Assembly (NCBI RefSeq): GCF_002482385.1
Contig: NZ_DLFW01000020.1
Location: 30,918 to 94,917 of the forward strand
Source: Dysgonomonas sp. UBA7710
GTDB lineage: Bacteria > Bacteroidota > Bacteroidia > Bacteroidales > Dysgonomonadaceae
DNA length: 64,000 nt
Reading direction: 5' to 3'
Under the pieces are notes generated by a model, which saw only the letters and a program-made list of their open reading frames with translations, did not search any database and was not told where the DNA came from. Both the position numbers and the translations under genes were made by a program. Of this stretch, positions 9,482 to 17,701 are shown piece after piece (the first letter of the stretch is position 1; the number at the start of each line of letters is the position of its first letter).

Positions 9482-10192
9482 TTAATCAATATTCAGGCAA
9501 GGACATATTCTTGCTCCAAAATCCCATGTTAAACTTATCATAGTAAGAGAATACCAGTCGTTGTTCTTAAAGGCGCCTCCATTTATTTTGTAAGGTGCAT
9601 CCAGACTCAGTCCATCCCCATCCTTTGTAACATCGAAAGAATCACTGAATAGTTTTCTGAAAGAGAATTCAAATCCAAGATTCAGTCTGTCCTTCAATTT
9701 ATATTTTACTCCAATCCCGATTGGAATATTAGCGTCAAAAAATGTCTTACTGCCCGAGCCTAACGTAAAGCCTATTCCTGTAAATATATATGGAGATATG
9801 CGTTTAGCTCCTAAGTAACCGAATTTATCACTATAATTGAAGAAGTTAAACTCTATCTGACTACCCAGTTCATAAAACATCCGGCTAAAAGAGATTTCCT
9901 GCCCGAACGGATATTTATTCCCCGAATCGCGGGTGTCACCCGAAACTTTTCCAATTACAAAATTACTTTTCACAGACCATCTCAGATCTTTGTTGTATCT
10001 GAAGACAACACCTGCCGACAATCCCGGGTTCTGATACAATTTACTCTTATTGGCATCCCCCATATAAAAGGATGTACCGGCCATCCCTCCTATCTCATAC
10101 TTATAATCATCTTGTGCTTTAAGTTCGATGAATGAGAGGGGAGAATAGATGATAATCAATAGTAAAGTAAATAATATCTTCCTTTTACTCAT
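9482..10192 (-). CDS. PorG-like outer-membrane protein (DUF6089), type IX secretion
   Basis: A 236-residue protein with a signal peptide (1-26) and amphipathic strands of a small beta-barrel, including GMAGTSFYMGDAN near the start and ISPYIFTGIGFTLG. From memory this matches the DUF6089/PorG family. In Porphyromonas gingivalis porG is immediately upstream of uppS and omp85, and the same order is seen here. PorG anchors the PorK/PorN ring of the type IX secretion system at the outer membrane. The function assignment rests mainly on synteny and overall resemblance, with no catalytic motif to check. Confidence 0.72.
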   Translation of the reverse strand: MSKRKILFTLLLIIIYSPLSFIELKAQDDYKYEIGGMAGTSFYMGDANKSKLYQNPGLSAGVVFRYNKDLRWSVKSNFVIGKVSGDTRDSGNKYPFGQEISFSRMFYELGSQIEFNFFNYSDKFGYLGAKRISPYIFTGIGFTLGSGSKTFFDANIPIGIGVKYKLKDRLNLGFEFSFRKLFSDSFDVTKDGDGLSLDAPYKINGGAFKNNDWYSLTMISLTWDFGARICPCLNID

Positions 10193-10268
10193 TTATTAAT
10201 CTGTATTCTGTTCTTATTTATCTAACGCAGAAAGCAGGACTAAAAGTATATCACTCAAATCTCAGATC

Positions 10269-11645
10269 CTAGAGTTTTGTTCTAAGTTTATTTATTCTGC
10301 CTATCCAAACCTTTTGTATAGGGCTTGTTCCCGAATCCGGTACTCCGCCGAATACCCAGATATAATTTTTTTCATCTACAATAACCGATTGTCCCGATGC
10401 TTTAGGAATTCTTGTGTCTAACATCTCCTTGTTAGGTGCAGTAATCCATTTGTATCCGTAGCTTACTGTTTTGTAAAAGCTGTTTCCGGTCAGGGCATAC
10501 ATATACCCATCATATAAGAAAGTTACAATTCCATCTTTTTTAGGAATTACCGGATTAGACTGATTAAAAGTAACCTGAAGGCTATTATCACTGGTTGTCT
10601 TTATAGACCATGTCTTTACATAACCTAAGCCGCTAATATTCTTTGTAACAGTTAATACGCAATTATTCAGATTACTTCTGTCGTTATGAGTCAGTGATGA
10701 ATATCCTGTTGTCGGGAAATCGCTATCTATTTCGTATATAGGTTTCAATGTTTTCAGGTCGGTAGTTGTTGCTAACGAGTCACGAGTAACAACAAGAAGT
10801 AAGTCAGTAGCGGCATTTAAAGTAGGCACTACTCCAACAATGCTTGTCACATCGTTGCTTATTCCGTCTTTACTCCATGAAATGCCCTCTATACCTGCTG
10901 TATAACCTTGTTTATTTTTATCGACAGCATAGAATTTATTGTTGAAGAATGTTATGCTTTCCAGAGCAGATGCATCAAGCTCGCCGGATAGAGCCTGATT
11001 ATCTCCGTAAGACAGAGCTGCCTCTATGTTATCAGGCTTATTCGCCTTAGATAAATATATTTTATTATCTGTGCGGGCGGTGAATGTATAGAATGTCCCG
11101 TTCACCAGTAAGGTTTTTTGTTTATCGAAGGAGGCCGGATAACCTGTTGGCACATTTTCTTTCCATATCAATGTATCCGGATCTTCCTTATGTATCAATA
11201 TCTTTATAGTGTATTCCCTTGGTTCTTTACCATTAAGAGGAGTAATCCTGAATTTAGGATACAGATAAGTCGAAAAATCTACCGAATCGGTAGTATTCCA
11301 ATCAACGACAGAGTCCTTAGGGTATACTAATTCTACTTTTCCTATACTTCCGGCCGCATACGATAGAGTAACTGCGCATTTCCTCAGAGTGGTCTGGTAG
11401 GGTAGTGAGTCGGCATTGTATATCAGCCGGCTAATCTGGTCTATAGAGAACCTTGTTGTCGCCAGCGACGGATAATTTACCGTATCTATAGCAGTATAGG
11501 GCAATGCCGCTATTTTGAAGCTCGAAATCTGTGAGTCTCCCGATAATCCGGAAGTATCGTAATCAGATGAACTGTCATTACATGAACTTAGTGCAAAGAC
11601 AGATAAAAAGATGAATAATAATTTAGTAATTTGCTTCAATCTCAT
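10269..11645 (-). CDS. DUF6242-like lipoprotein
   Basis: A 458-residue secreted lipoprotein with a signal peptide ending in the lipobox ALSSC (Cys22) and then an acidic linker of Ser/Asp. The N-terminal domain (about 40-160) resembles the repeat-like fold of Bacteroidales lipoproteins with an IKI/LPLNGKEPREYTIKI strand. The C-terminal part has kelch-like turns (YIWVFGGVPDSG). It resembles proteins annotated DUF6242, but I cannot confirm that. No enzymatic motif is visible, and it is separated from porG by 76 bp. Confidence 0.6.
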   Translation of the reverse strand: MRLKQITKLLFIFLSVFALSSCNDSSSDYDTSGLSGDSQISSFKIAALPYTAIDTVNYPSLATTRFSIDQISRLIYNADSLPYQTTLRKCAVTLSYAAGSIGKVELVYPKDSVVDWNTTDSVDFSTYLYPKFRITPLNGKEPREYTIKILIHKEDPDTLIWKENVPTGYPASFDKQKTLLVNGTFYTFTARTDNKIYLSKANKPDNIEAALSYGDNQALSGELDASALESITFFNNKFYAVDKNKQGYTAGIEGISWSKDGISNDVTSIVGVVPTLNAATDLLLVVTRDSLATTTDLKTLKPIYEIDSDFPTTGYSSLTHNDRSNLNNCVLTVTKNISGLGYVKTWSIKTTSDNSLQVTFNQSNPVIPKKDGIVTFLYDGYMYALTGNSFYKTVSYGYKWITAPNKEMLDTRIPKASGQSVIVDEKNYIWVFGGVPDSGTSPIQKVWIGRINKLRTKL

Positions 11646-11722
11646 TAGTTTAAACAGATTTATTCAGTATCAATGTGCAAAAATAGAAAGAATTTCGGCT
11701 TACGCCTCAATAAATCTAATAT

Positions 11723-12808
11723 TTATATAATTTTATAAGTATCTGTAGTGCGTAAATGCACATATTCAGATGTTCCCCAATATCCTTTGTTTAAGACATA
11801 TCCTCTAATATCCGGAGCCTTTACTCCTTTACCAAAACAGACTTTTGAGGTTTCAATATATGCCTCATCCCACATTTGTATATCTATCAGGCTTTGTAGC
11901 AATTCGCGTCCGCCTTCGACAAGGACCGAGTCTATCTTGTAACTTTTCAATATGGAGAATATATTTTCAAGGAGACTTTCATTAAAGTTCGTCCGGATAT
12001 AAATAACGTTGTCGGATTCTTTTTCGTATAAATCCTTCTCTGTAAATATGATTGTTTTTACTTTTCCATCAAATAAGTGGTAATCCGAAGGTATTCTGCC
12101 TTGTCTGTCTATCACGATCCGTACAGGATTTTTCCCATACCAGAAGCGTGTTGTCAGAGATGGATTGTCGTTTACCGCTGTATTAGTTCCTATCATAATA
12201 CCTGTGGTCTCGGCCCTTTTCTTATGCACGAGCATGCGTGAAAATTCATTTGAAATAGGAGTGGGCTGCGGCTTCTCCCCGTCACATCGTTCTTTATCTA
12301 TAAAGCCGTCCAGAGTCTGTGCCCATTTCAGATATATATAAGGCCGGTTCCGGGTTTGCGCAGTAAAAAACGCTCTGTTGAGAGCCTGAGCCTCTTTCTC
12401 CAACACTCCCACAACGACCTCTATGCCTGCCTCTTGCAGCATCTTTATTCCCCGGCCAGATACGGCAGGATAAGGATCGAGGCATGCAACCACCACTTTA
12501 GGTATTTTATTGTCTATTATGAGCTGGGCGCAGGGAGGGGTTTTTCCGTGATGAGAACAAGGTTCAAGAGAAACATAAATTGTAGAATCCTTTAGCAATG
12601 CTTTGTTTTCAACGCTCTTTACTGCATTTACTTCGGCATGTGCCTTGCCATACTGACGATGGTAACCTTCGCCAATAATTTTGCCCTGATGGACTATAAC
12701 CGCACCTACCATCGGGTTGGGGCTTGTAAAGCCTCTCCCATTCTGAGCCAATTGCAGGCAACGGTACATATATTTCTCTTCAAAAGTCATTTTCCTGAGT
12801 TTCTTCAC
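11723..12808 (-). CDS. ribD: bifunctional riboflavin biosynthesis deaminase/reductase RibD
   Basis: A 361-residue protein with the zinc deaminase motif HAEVNAV (57-63) and PCSHHGKTPPC (83-93) for the pyrimidine deaminase domain. A C-terminal reductase domain (from about 150; ILKSYKIDSVLVEGGREL) follows. It performs two successive steps from the GTP cyclohydrolase II product toward riboflavin. An internal ATG six codons in (MTFEEKYMYRC) is an equally plausible start. It is 57 bp downstream of ridA. Confidence 0.94.
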   Translation of the reverse strand: MKKLRKMTFEEKYMYRCLQLAQNGRGFTSPNPMVGAVIVHQGKIIGEGYHRQYGKAHAEVNAVKSVENKALLKDSTIYVSLEPCSHHGKTPPCAQLIIDNKIPKVVVACLDPYPAVSGRGIKMLQEAGIEVVVGVLEKEAQALNRAFFTAQTRNRPYIYLKWAQTLDGFIDKERCDGEKPQPTPISNEFSRMLVHKKRAETTGIMIGTNTAVNDNPSLTTRFWYGKNPVRIVIDRQGRIPSDYHLFDGKVKTIIFTEKDLYEKESDNVIYIRTNFNESLLENIFSILKSYKIDSVLVEGGRELLQSLIDIQMWDEAYIETSKVCFGKGVKAPDIRGYVLNKGYWGTSEYVHLRTTDTYKII

Positions 12809-12865
12809 AATGAGAAACGCAATAATCGAAAGGATATTTCATTTCAACTATTTTTTATTCCACGA

Positions 12866-13243
12866 TTACCGTGCAGCAATCACTTCTATCTCCACCAAAG
12901 CGCCTTTCGGAAGATCCTTTACGGCAAAAGCTGAACGGGCAGGAAATGTGCCGGTAAACTGTGCGTTATATACCTCGTTCATCCCGGCGAAATTTGCTAT
13001 ATCATTTAATAATACGGTTGTTTTCACGATATTATCTGCTGTTAGCCCTGCTTCGGCAAGTATGGCTTTGATATTCTTGAAGGATTGCGCTGTCTGCTCC
13101 TTAATGTCTTCGGAAGGAAAATCCCCGGTAGCCGGGTCGATCGGTAACTGTCCCGAAATAAATATTAGTCCGTTTACTTCTATCGCCTGGCTGTATGGGC
13201 CTATTGCTGCAGGAGCCTTATCTGTGGCTATTACTTTCTTCAT
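12866..13243 (-). CDS. ridA: RidA family enamine/imine deaminase
   Basis: A 125-residue YjgF/YER057c/UK114 protein. GPYSQAIEVNGLIFISGQLP is near the N-terminus, and the substrate-binding arginine is in FPARSAFAVKDLPKG (R103), followed by EIEVIA. It hydrolyses reactive 2-aminoacrylate-type enamines formed by PLP enzymes, protecting other PLP enzymes. It sits between rlmB and ribD on the same strand. Confidence 0.93.
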   Translation of the reverse strand: MKKVIATDKAPAAIGPYSQAIEVNGLIFISGQLPIDPATGDFPSEDIKEQTAQSFKNIKAILAEAGLTADNIVKTTVLLNDIANFAGMNEVYNAQFTGTFPARSAFAVKDLPKGALVEIEVIAAR

Positions 13244-13358
13244 CGCTTTATATTTTAAGATTATGTTTTAAGGTCTCAGACCTTTTTATTATTTTTATAT
13301 CTGAAACATTAATAGCTAGTTAGAACTAAAAAATATTGCATTAAATCCTCTCATTTAC

Positions 13359-14099
13359 TTATTTCAGTCCTTTTTGGCGGATAACTTCATAGATGAGCAC
13401 CCCCGCGGCCACCGATACGTTCAGTGAACCAATAGTGCCGAATTGAGGAATTTTTACCAGATTATCGGCTATGCGCAGATTTTCGTTCGCTACACCGACA
13501 TCTTCAGCGCCCATCACAAAGGCTATGGGGCCTGTATAATCTACCTCGGTGTAGATGTCTGCTCCTCTTTCGCTTGCGGCCACAACTTTTATTCCGCTGT
13601 TTCTCAGGAATTGAATTGCAGAAGTAAGATTCGGTTCTTTGCAAACCGGAATTTTGAGTAATGCCCCTGCCGATGTTTTTACCGCATCCGCATTTACGGT
13701 TACGCTCCCCTTTGCCGGAATAACAATTGCATTAACACCCGCCACTTCGCAGGTACGGGCAATGGCTCCGAAGTTGCGGACATCGGTGATACCGTCCAGT
13801 ATAAGGATAAAGGGATCTTTCCCATTTTCGTAAAGGAAAGGAACGATATCTTCAATCTTTTCGTAAGTGATCGCCGAAAGGAACGCGATAACACCCTGAT
13901 GATTTTTCCGGGTAAATCTGTCCAACCGTTCGTTCGGCACACGTTGCACAGCGACATCATGGGATTTCAGGAGTGCGAGTAATTCTTTCGACAAGTCGCC
14001 TTGTAGTTCGCGCCTGATTATTACTTTATCTATTTCTTTTCCGGCTTCGATCGCTTCTATTACAGCACGTATGCCGAAAATCATTTCCTTTTCCTTCAT
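13359..14099 (-). CDS. rlmB: 23S rRNA (guanosine-2'-O) methyltransferase, TrmH/RlmB family
   Basis: A 246-residue SPOUT methyltransferase with an N-terminal RNA-binding substrate domain (FGIRAVIEAIEAGKEIDKV). Three knot motifs follow: ITDVRNFGAIARTCEVAG, FVMGAEDVGVANENL, and SLNVSVAAGVLIYEVIRQK. By family it 2'-O-methylates G2251 of 23S rRNA. The gene starts 5 bp after the permease stop codon, so the two are probably cotranscribed. Confidence 0.9.
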   Translation of the reverse strand: MKEKEMIFGIRAVIEAIEAGKEIDKVIIRRELQGDLSKELLALLKSHDVAVQRVPNERLDRFTRKNHQGVIAFLSAITYEKIEDIVPFLYENGKDPFILILDGITDVRNFGAIARTCEVAGVNAIVIPAKGSVTVNADAVKTSAGALLKIPVCKEPNLTSAIQFLRNSGIKVVAASERGADIYTEVDYTGPIAFVMGAEDVGVANENLRIADNLVKIPQFGTIGSLNVSVAAGVLIYEVIRQKGLK

Positions 14100-14104
14100 T
14101 CTTC

Positions 14105-15784
14105 TTATTCTTTTATATGTGTCGCTACTGTTTTAGCAGCAGCCAGTTTACTTTTATGATATCCGTATCCCAGATATATGACTAATCCTATTGCCAGCCA
14201 GATGATGAACATGACCCAATTGGACCAGCCAAGCTCTGTCATCAGGTATAAGTTGGTAAGAATCCCCATGACAGGCAATAGCGAAAACTTATACTTGAAT
14301 GCCGCCGCCGATAATCCCAGCCATACAGCCCAGAAAACAATCAACAGCGGTTTCTCGCTTATGACTGTCCGGAAATCGGTCTTACTGACGAACAAATATA
14401 CTGCAACTATGAGTAATATGAAAATGATATACTGTCCATTTATATAAGGCACCTTGAATTTCGCCTTTTTACTGTCTCCTTTATGATCGAGGAACAACAC
14501 TCCCGCACATACAAGGATGAAAGCGAAGAATGTGCCCACACTGGTAAGGTCTACAACAAACTGCATATCCAGAAACAACGACGGCACGCAGACGACTATT
14601 CCCGTAATAATGGTAGAGAAAGCGGGGGTCTTATATTTCGGATGAATCTTTCCAAACTTAGGCCAAAGGAGTCCGTCGCGGCTCATATTCATCCATATGC
14701 GCGGCTGTCCTATCTGAAAAACAAGGATGGCGCTCGTGATCGCAATAATTGCAGTCGCGGAAATAACACCTGCTACAAAGTCCATATTCACCACCTGAAA
14801 TACGTACGCCAGAGGATCGTCCACTCCTAACTCTTTGTAGTTGACCATTCCTGTCAGGACCAGTGCTATCGTTACATAAAGTACGGTACAGATACCCAGG
14901 CAGTAGAGCATGGCACGGGGCATATCCCGTTGCGGATTCTTACTTTCTTCGGCTGTAGTAGATATAGAATCGAATCCGATAAAGGCGAAGAATACGGCAG
15001 CGACTCCTCCCAGCACTCCTTGCAGCCCGTTAGGTGCAAATGGCGACCAGTTCTCAGGCTTTACGAAGAAAACTCCTACTCCGATAACCAATAGTATGAT
15101 ACCGATTTTGAGATACACCAACAGGTTGTTCACAAACCTGGATTCCTTAATGCCGATGAAAACAAGGAATGTGAGGGCTGTAACAACCAATCCGGCAGGC
15201 AGGTTTATCAGTATTTTCGTACCGAAAAGCTCGGGTGCATTCTGGTATGTCTGCGCTGCTTTGATGGTGTGATACGGTAAATCTGTAACGCCTTGTGATA
15301 CTATGTTATACGCTTTGTAAGCTGTCGAATATCCGATGCCAAGCCAGTCGGGCCATATAATGCCAAAACCTTCGAGCAGGGTAGTGAAATATTCCGACCA
15401 GGAAATGGCGATCACCATATTCGATACGGCATATTCCAGTATCAACGCCCACCCGATCACCCACGCGAATATCTCACCCAGTGATACATATGTATATGTA
15501 TAGGCGCTGCCACTGACCGAGATCATGGATGCAAATTGTGCATAACACAAGGCTGTAAACACACAGGCGATAGCCACAAATACAAAGAGAAGCGATACTG
15601 CCGGCCCTCCGTGAAATGCCGCCCGCCCGATAGTGCTGAAAATACCCGCGCCAACAATGGCGGCAATACCGAAAAGAGTGAGGTCTCTCACGCCTAATAC
15701 TCTTTTCATTCCTGACCCGATAGAGTCTCCATCTCCGGATATACTATCGATACTCTTCTTTCTAAAAAAGGAATTTAAACTCAT
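14105..15784 (-). CDS. APC superfamily (CAT-like) amino acid permease
   Basis: A 559-residue integral membrane protein with roughly 13-14 hydrophobic segments. The first segment carries the APC motif GIAAIVGAGIFSTIGRAAF, and GFDSISTTAEESKNPQRDMP is the conserved loop after TM6-7 seen in cationic amino acid transporters. It imports or exchanges an amino acid across the inner membrane; the exact substrate is unknown. It ends 5 bp before rlmB. Its upstream region (15785-15987) holds two covarying repeats, described separately. Confidence 0.88.
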   Translation of the reverse strand: MSLNSFFRKKSIDSISGDGDSIGSGMKRVLGVRDLTLFGIAAIVGAGIFSTIGRAAFHGGPAVSLLFVFVAIACVFTALCYAQFASMISVSGSAYTYTYVSLGEIFAWVIGWALILEYAVSNMVIAISWSEYFTTLLEGFGIIWPDWLGIGYSTAYKAYNIVSQGVTDLPYHTIKAAQTYQNAPELFGTKILINLPAGLVVTALTFLVFIGIKESRFVNNLLVYLKIGIILLVIGVGVFFVKPENWSPFAPNGLQGVLGGVAAVFFAFIGFDSISTTAEESKNPQRDMPRAMLYCLGICTVLYVTIALVLTGMVNYKELGVDDPLAYVFQVVNMDFVAGVISATAIIAITSAILVFQIGQPRIWMNMSRDGLLWPKFGKIHPKYKTPAFSTIITGIVVCVPSLFLDMQFVVDLTSVGTFFAFILVCAGVLFLDHKGDSKKAKFKVPYINGQYIIFILLIVAVYLFVSKTDFRTVISEKPLLIVFWAVWLGLSAAAFKYKFSLLPVMGILTNLYLMTELGWSNWVMFIIWLAIGLVIYLGYGYHKSKLAAAKTVATHIKE

Positions 15785-15827
15785 TCTATTTATGTGATAA
15801 CTCTAAAGAGGGTTTTCGATTCATTCT

Positions 15828-15935
15828 AAAAGTTGACAAACTTGACACTTTTTACACAATTTCTTATTGTTACTTTTCTCTTTCTTGTAGGAGCAATCCA
15901 AAAAGGTTACAAACCTAACACATTTTACACTATTT
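15828..15935. repeat. two imperfect ~35-bp direct repeats, each with a small palindrome
   Basis: Segments 15828-15863 and 15901-15935 align along their length. Each contains a short inverted repeat, AAGTT-GACA-AACTT in the first and AGGTT-ACA-AACCT in the second. Where the sequence differs, both arms differ together. The pair lies between the permease start and the stop of the FemAB-like gene. It could be a regulatory site or an extragenic repeat family. Confidence 0.5.
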
Positions 15936-15987
15936 TTCATCTGCCCTTTTTCTCAAAAAAACTATGAGTCGAAGGTTGTCAATTACG

Positions 15988-16929
15988 CTATATAGATAAA
16001 TCAATTGTATAAATATTATATACAGTCCCCCGTGCTCCGAATCCCTCTTTTTGGTGTATCAGGTTTTCGTTCAGGTGCCAGCCGCCGTTTTCTGTCGATG
16101 TGCCATAATCGAAGTATGTTTTGTGAGCGAATGCTGTATTTATTATATGGTCGACAACTAAATCTATAGCTCCGAGTTTTTTCCCTTCTTCCGTTGCCGC
16201 TACATACTGAACGTGCGCTACTCTTTCTGTTTCGAAGACAAGACAGCCGCCTATTATGTTACTATCTGTATTCCCGACAGTGAACAGATGTATGTTACGC
16301 GGAAATTTACTTTTCAGATAATCTATTTCAGCTAAAGAATGAACAGGCTCTGTTTCGTATTTATCTTTCAGATTCCGGGAAAGTATTTGCCAGAAACCGG
16401 AATAGTCTGTGGCTTTTTTTACGGCCAAATTGTTCTTTAGGGCTTTTTTTACGCCCCGTTTACGCAAGTCCGAATATTTTGTTCTGTCCGGAAGTAATAG
16501 GGTAGAAGATATATTGCATGATGTGAGTATCGCCTTATGTCTGAACAACGCGTATAAATCCTCTTCGGCAGGACGAATATGATAAATATGCGGAACAGCC
16601 TTATACACAATCTTCCTGATTCCCTGATGCCGGAATGTCGTTGTAAGATATTCGAATATGGAAAGTACATCTGCAGCAGTAGTCTTATCGCCCGTAATAA
16701 GGCCTCCGTATGTAAGCCCTTTGTGCGAATAAAATATCCTATCCTCCATATGTCCGGGCATTAATGCCACCAGTACATCGTTCAGATAAAACATCAGGGA
16801 GTAATCTCTGAAATGGCCGGCATGATACTCAATAAAATCACGATAGAAAAGAAATGTCCCATTTTTGGAGTCACGTACAAATTTGTCCCACGCGTCCTTA
16901 TATTCTGAACTATAGAGTTTAATTTTCAT
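15988..16929 (-). CDS. FemAB/GNAT-type acyltransferase
   Basis: The start is placed at the ATG at 16929 (MKIKLYSSEYKDAWDKFV). The longer frame from 16989 adds 20 residues that do not fit the family and overlap the upstream gene more. The roughly 313-residue protein resembles FemAB-like peptidyltransferases with a GNAT fold: NGTFLFYRDFIEYH, TYGGLI, and the C-terminal YFDYGTSTENGGWHLNENLI. Such proteins often sit beside FdtA-type sugar isomerases, as here, and may acylate an amino sugar or peptidoglycan precursor. The gene overlaps the stop of the cupin gene by 11 bp, indicating translational coupling. Confidence 0.75.
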   Translation of the reverse strand: MKIKLYSSEYKDAWDKFVRDSKNGTFLFYRDFIEYHAGHFRDYSLMFYLNDVLVALMPGHMEDRIFYSHKGLTYGGLITGDKTTAADVLSIFEYLTTTFRHQGIRKIVYKAVPHIYHIRPAEEDLYALFRHKAILTSCNISSTLLLPDRTKYSDLRKRGVKKALKNNLAVKKATDYSGFWQILSRNLKDKYETEPVHSLAEIDYLKSKFPRNIHLFTVGNTDSNIIGGCLVFETERVAHVQYVAATEEGKKLGAIDLVVDHIINTAFAHKTYFDYGTSTENGGWHLNENLIHQKEGFGARGTVYNIYTIDLSI

Positions 16930-17686
16930 GTTGCCGGTATTTTTTAAATTCCGAATAGGTATGTATATAATTTTCTGCGTCATATACATCAGATGCTAAA
17001 GCCAGGCAGACAGTCCCGGATGAATACTCTGTTTCTGTTGCCCATATACCGGGCGGTATATACAGTCCGTGGTCAGGCCGGTCGAGTACTATATTTTTTT
17101 TACTTGTCCCGTCATCCAGCTCTACCTGAAAGCTACCACTTGTAGCAACCAATACTTCGTGGCAATATTTATGGGCATGCATACCTCTTGTCTGTTCCGG
17201 TGGGATGTCGTATATATAAAATATGCGTTTTATATCGAATGGAATGTTTTCGGCGCTATTCTGTATCAGAGGAAATTTAATGAGAGTACAATCTTCTACA
17301 GAGAACGTCTTTAACTGATTTTTCTCTGTTTCACCGGGTAACCCGGCAGGAGAAGAAGCTGACGAAATAACCAGATATATGGAGTTGGCTGAAAAGCCTT
17401 CAAGCCTGCAACTCATTATGGACGGGATATAAAGGGCTTGAGCCGGATTGTTTAGTATGCACCTTCGCTCGTCTTTACCATTGTCAAGCAAAAAGGTAAA
17501 GCTTCCCGATAAAGCGACTATTACTTTATCCCGGGCTTTGTATATGTCGCAGTCATTGTACTGACTGCCATATTTCCAACAGACGGACGCAATAGGAAAA
17601 GGAATCTGATTTCCGGCTTCTATGAAAGAGAGGGTTCCCCTCCGGTCTGTGATTCTCGGTAATTCGATGAATTGTTCTCTTTTCAT
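16919..17686 (-). CDS. tandem FdtA/WxcM-like sugar-ketoisomerase cupin protein
   Basis: A 255-residue protein made of two cupin units (about 1-115 and 125-250). Each resembles FdtA, the dTDP-4-keto-6-deoxyglucose 3,4-ketoisomerase. The second unit is the better conserved: IKRIFYIYDIPPEQTRGMHAH, SGSFQVELDDG, and GLYIPPGIWATE. The first unit lacks the RGxHAH histidines (NDCDIYKARDKVIVA in the same place), so it may be inactive. The role is inferred: supply or modification of a keto-sugar for a surface glycan, with the coupled FemAB-like enzyme. No other nucleotide-sugar genes are nearby. Confidence 0.78.
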   Translation of the reverse strand: MKREQFIELPRITDRRGTLSFIEAGNQIPFPIASVCWKYGSQYNDCDIYKARDKVIVALSGSFTFLLDNGKDERRCILNNPAQALYIPSIMSCRLEGFSANSIYLVISSASSPAGLPGETEKNQLKTFSVEDCTLIKFPLIQNSAENIPFDIKRIFYIYDIPPEQTRGMHAHKYCHEVLVATSGSFQVELDDGTSKKNIVLDRPDHGLYIPPGIWATETEYSSGTVCLALASDVYDAENYIHTYSEFKKYRQHEN

Positions 17687-17701
17687 AGCAGTCCGGTTAC
17701 G

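Noticed and set aside
12810..13271. 153-codon plus-strand frame opposite ridA
   Set aside because: It is antisense to a clear, conserved gene with all family motifs; the residues show no homology-like pattern.
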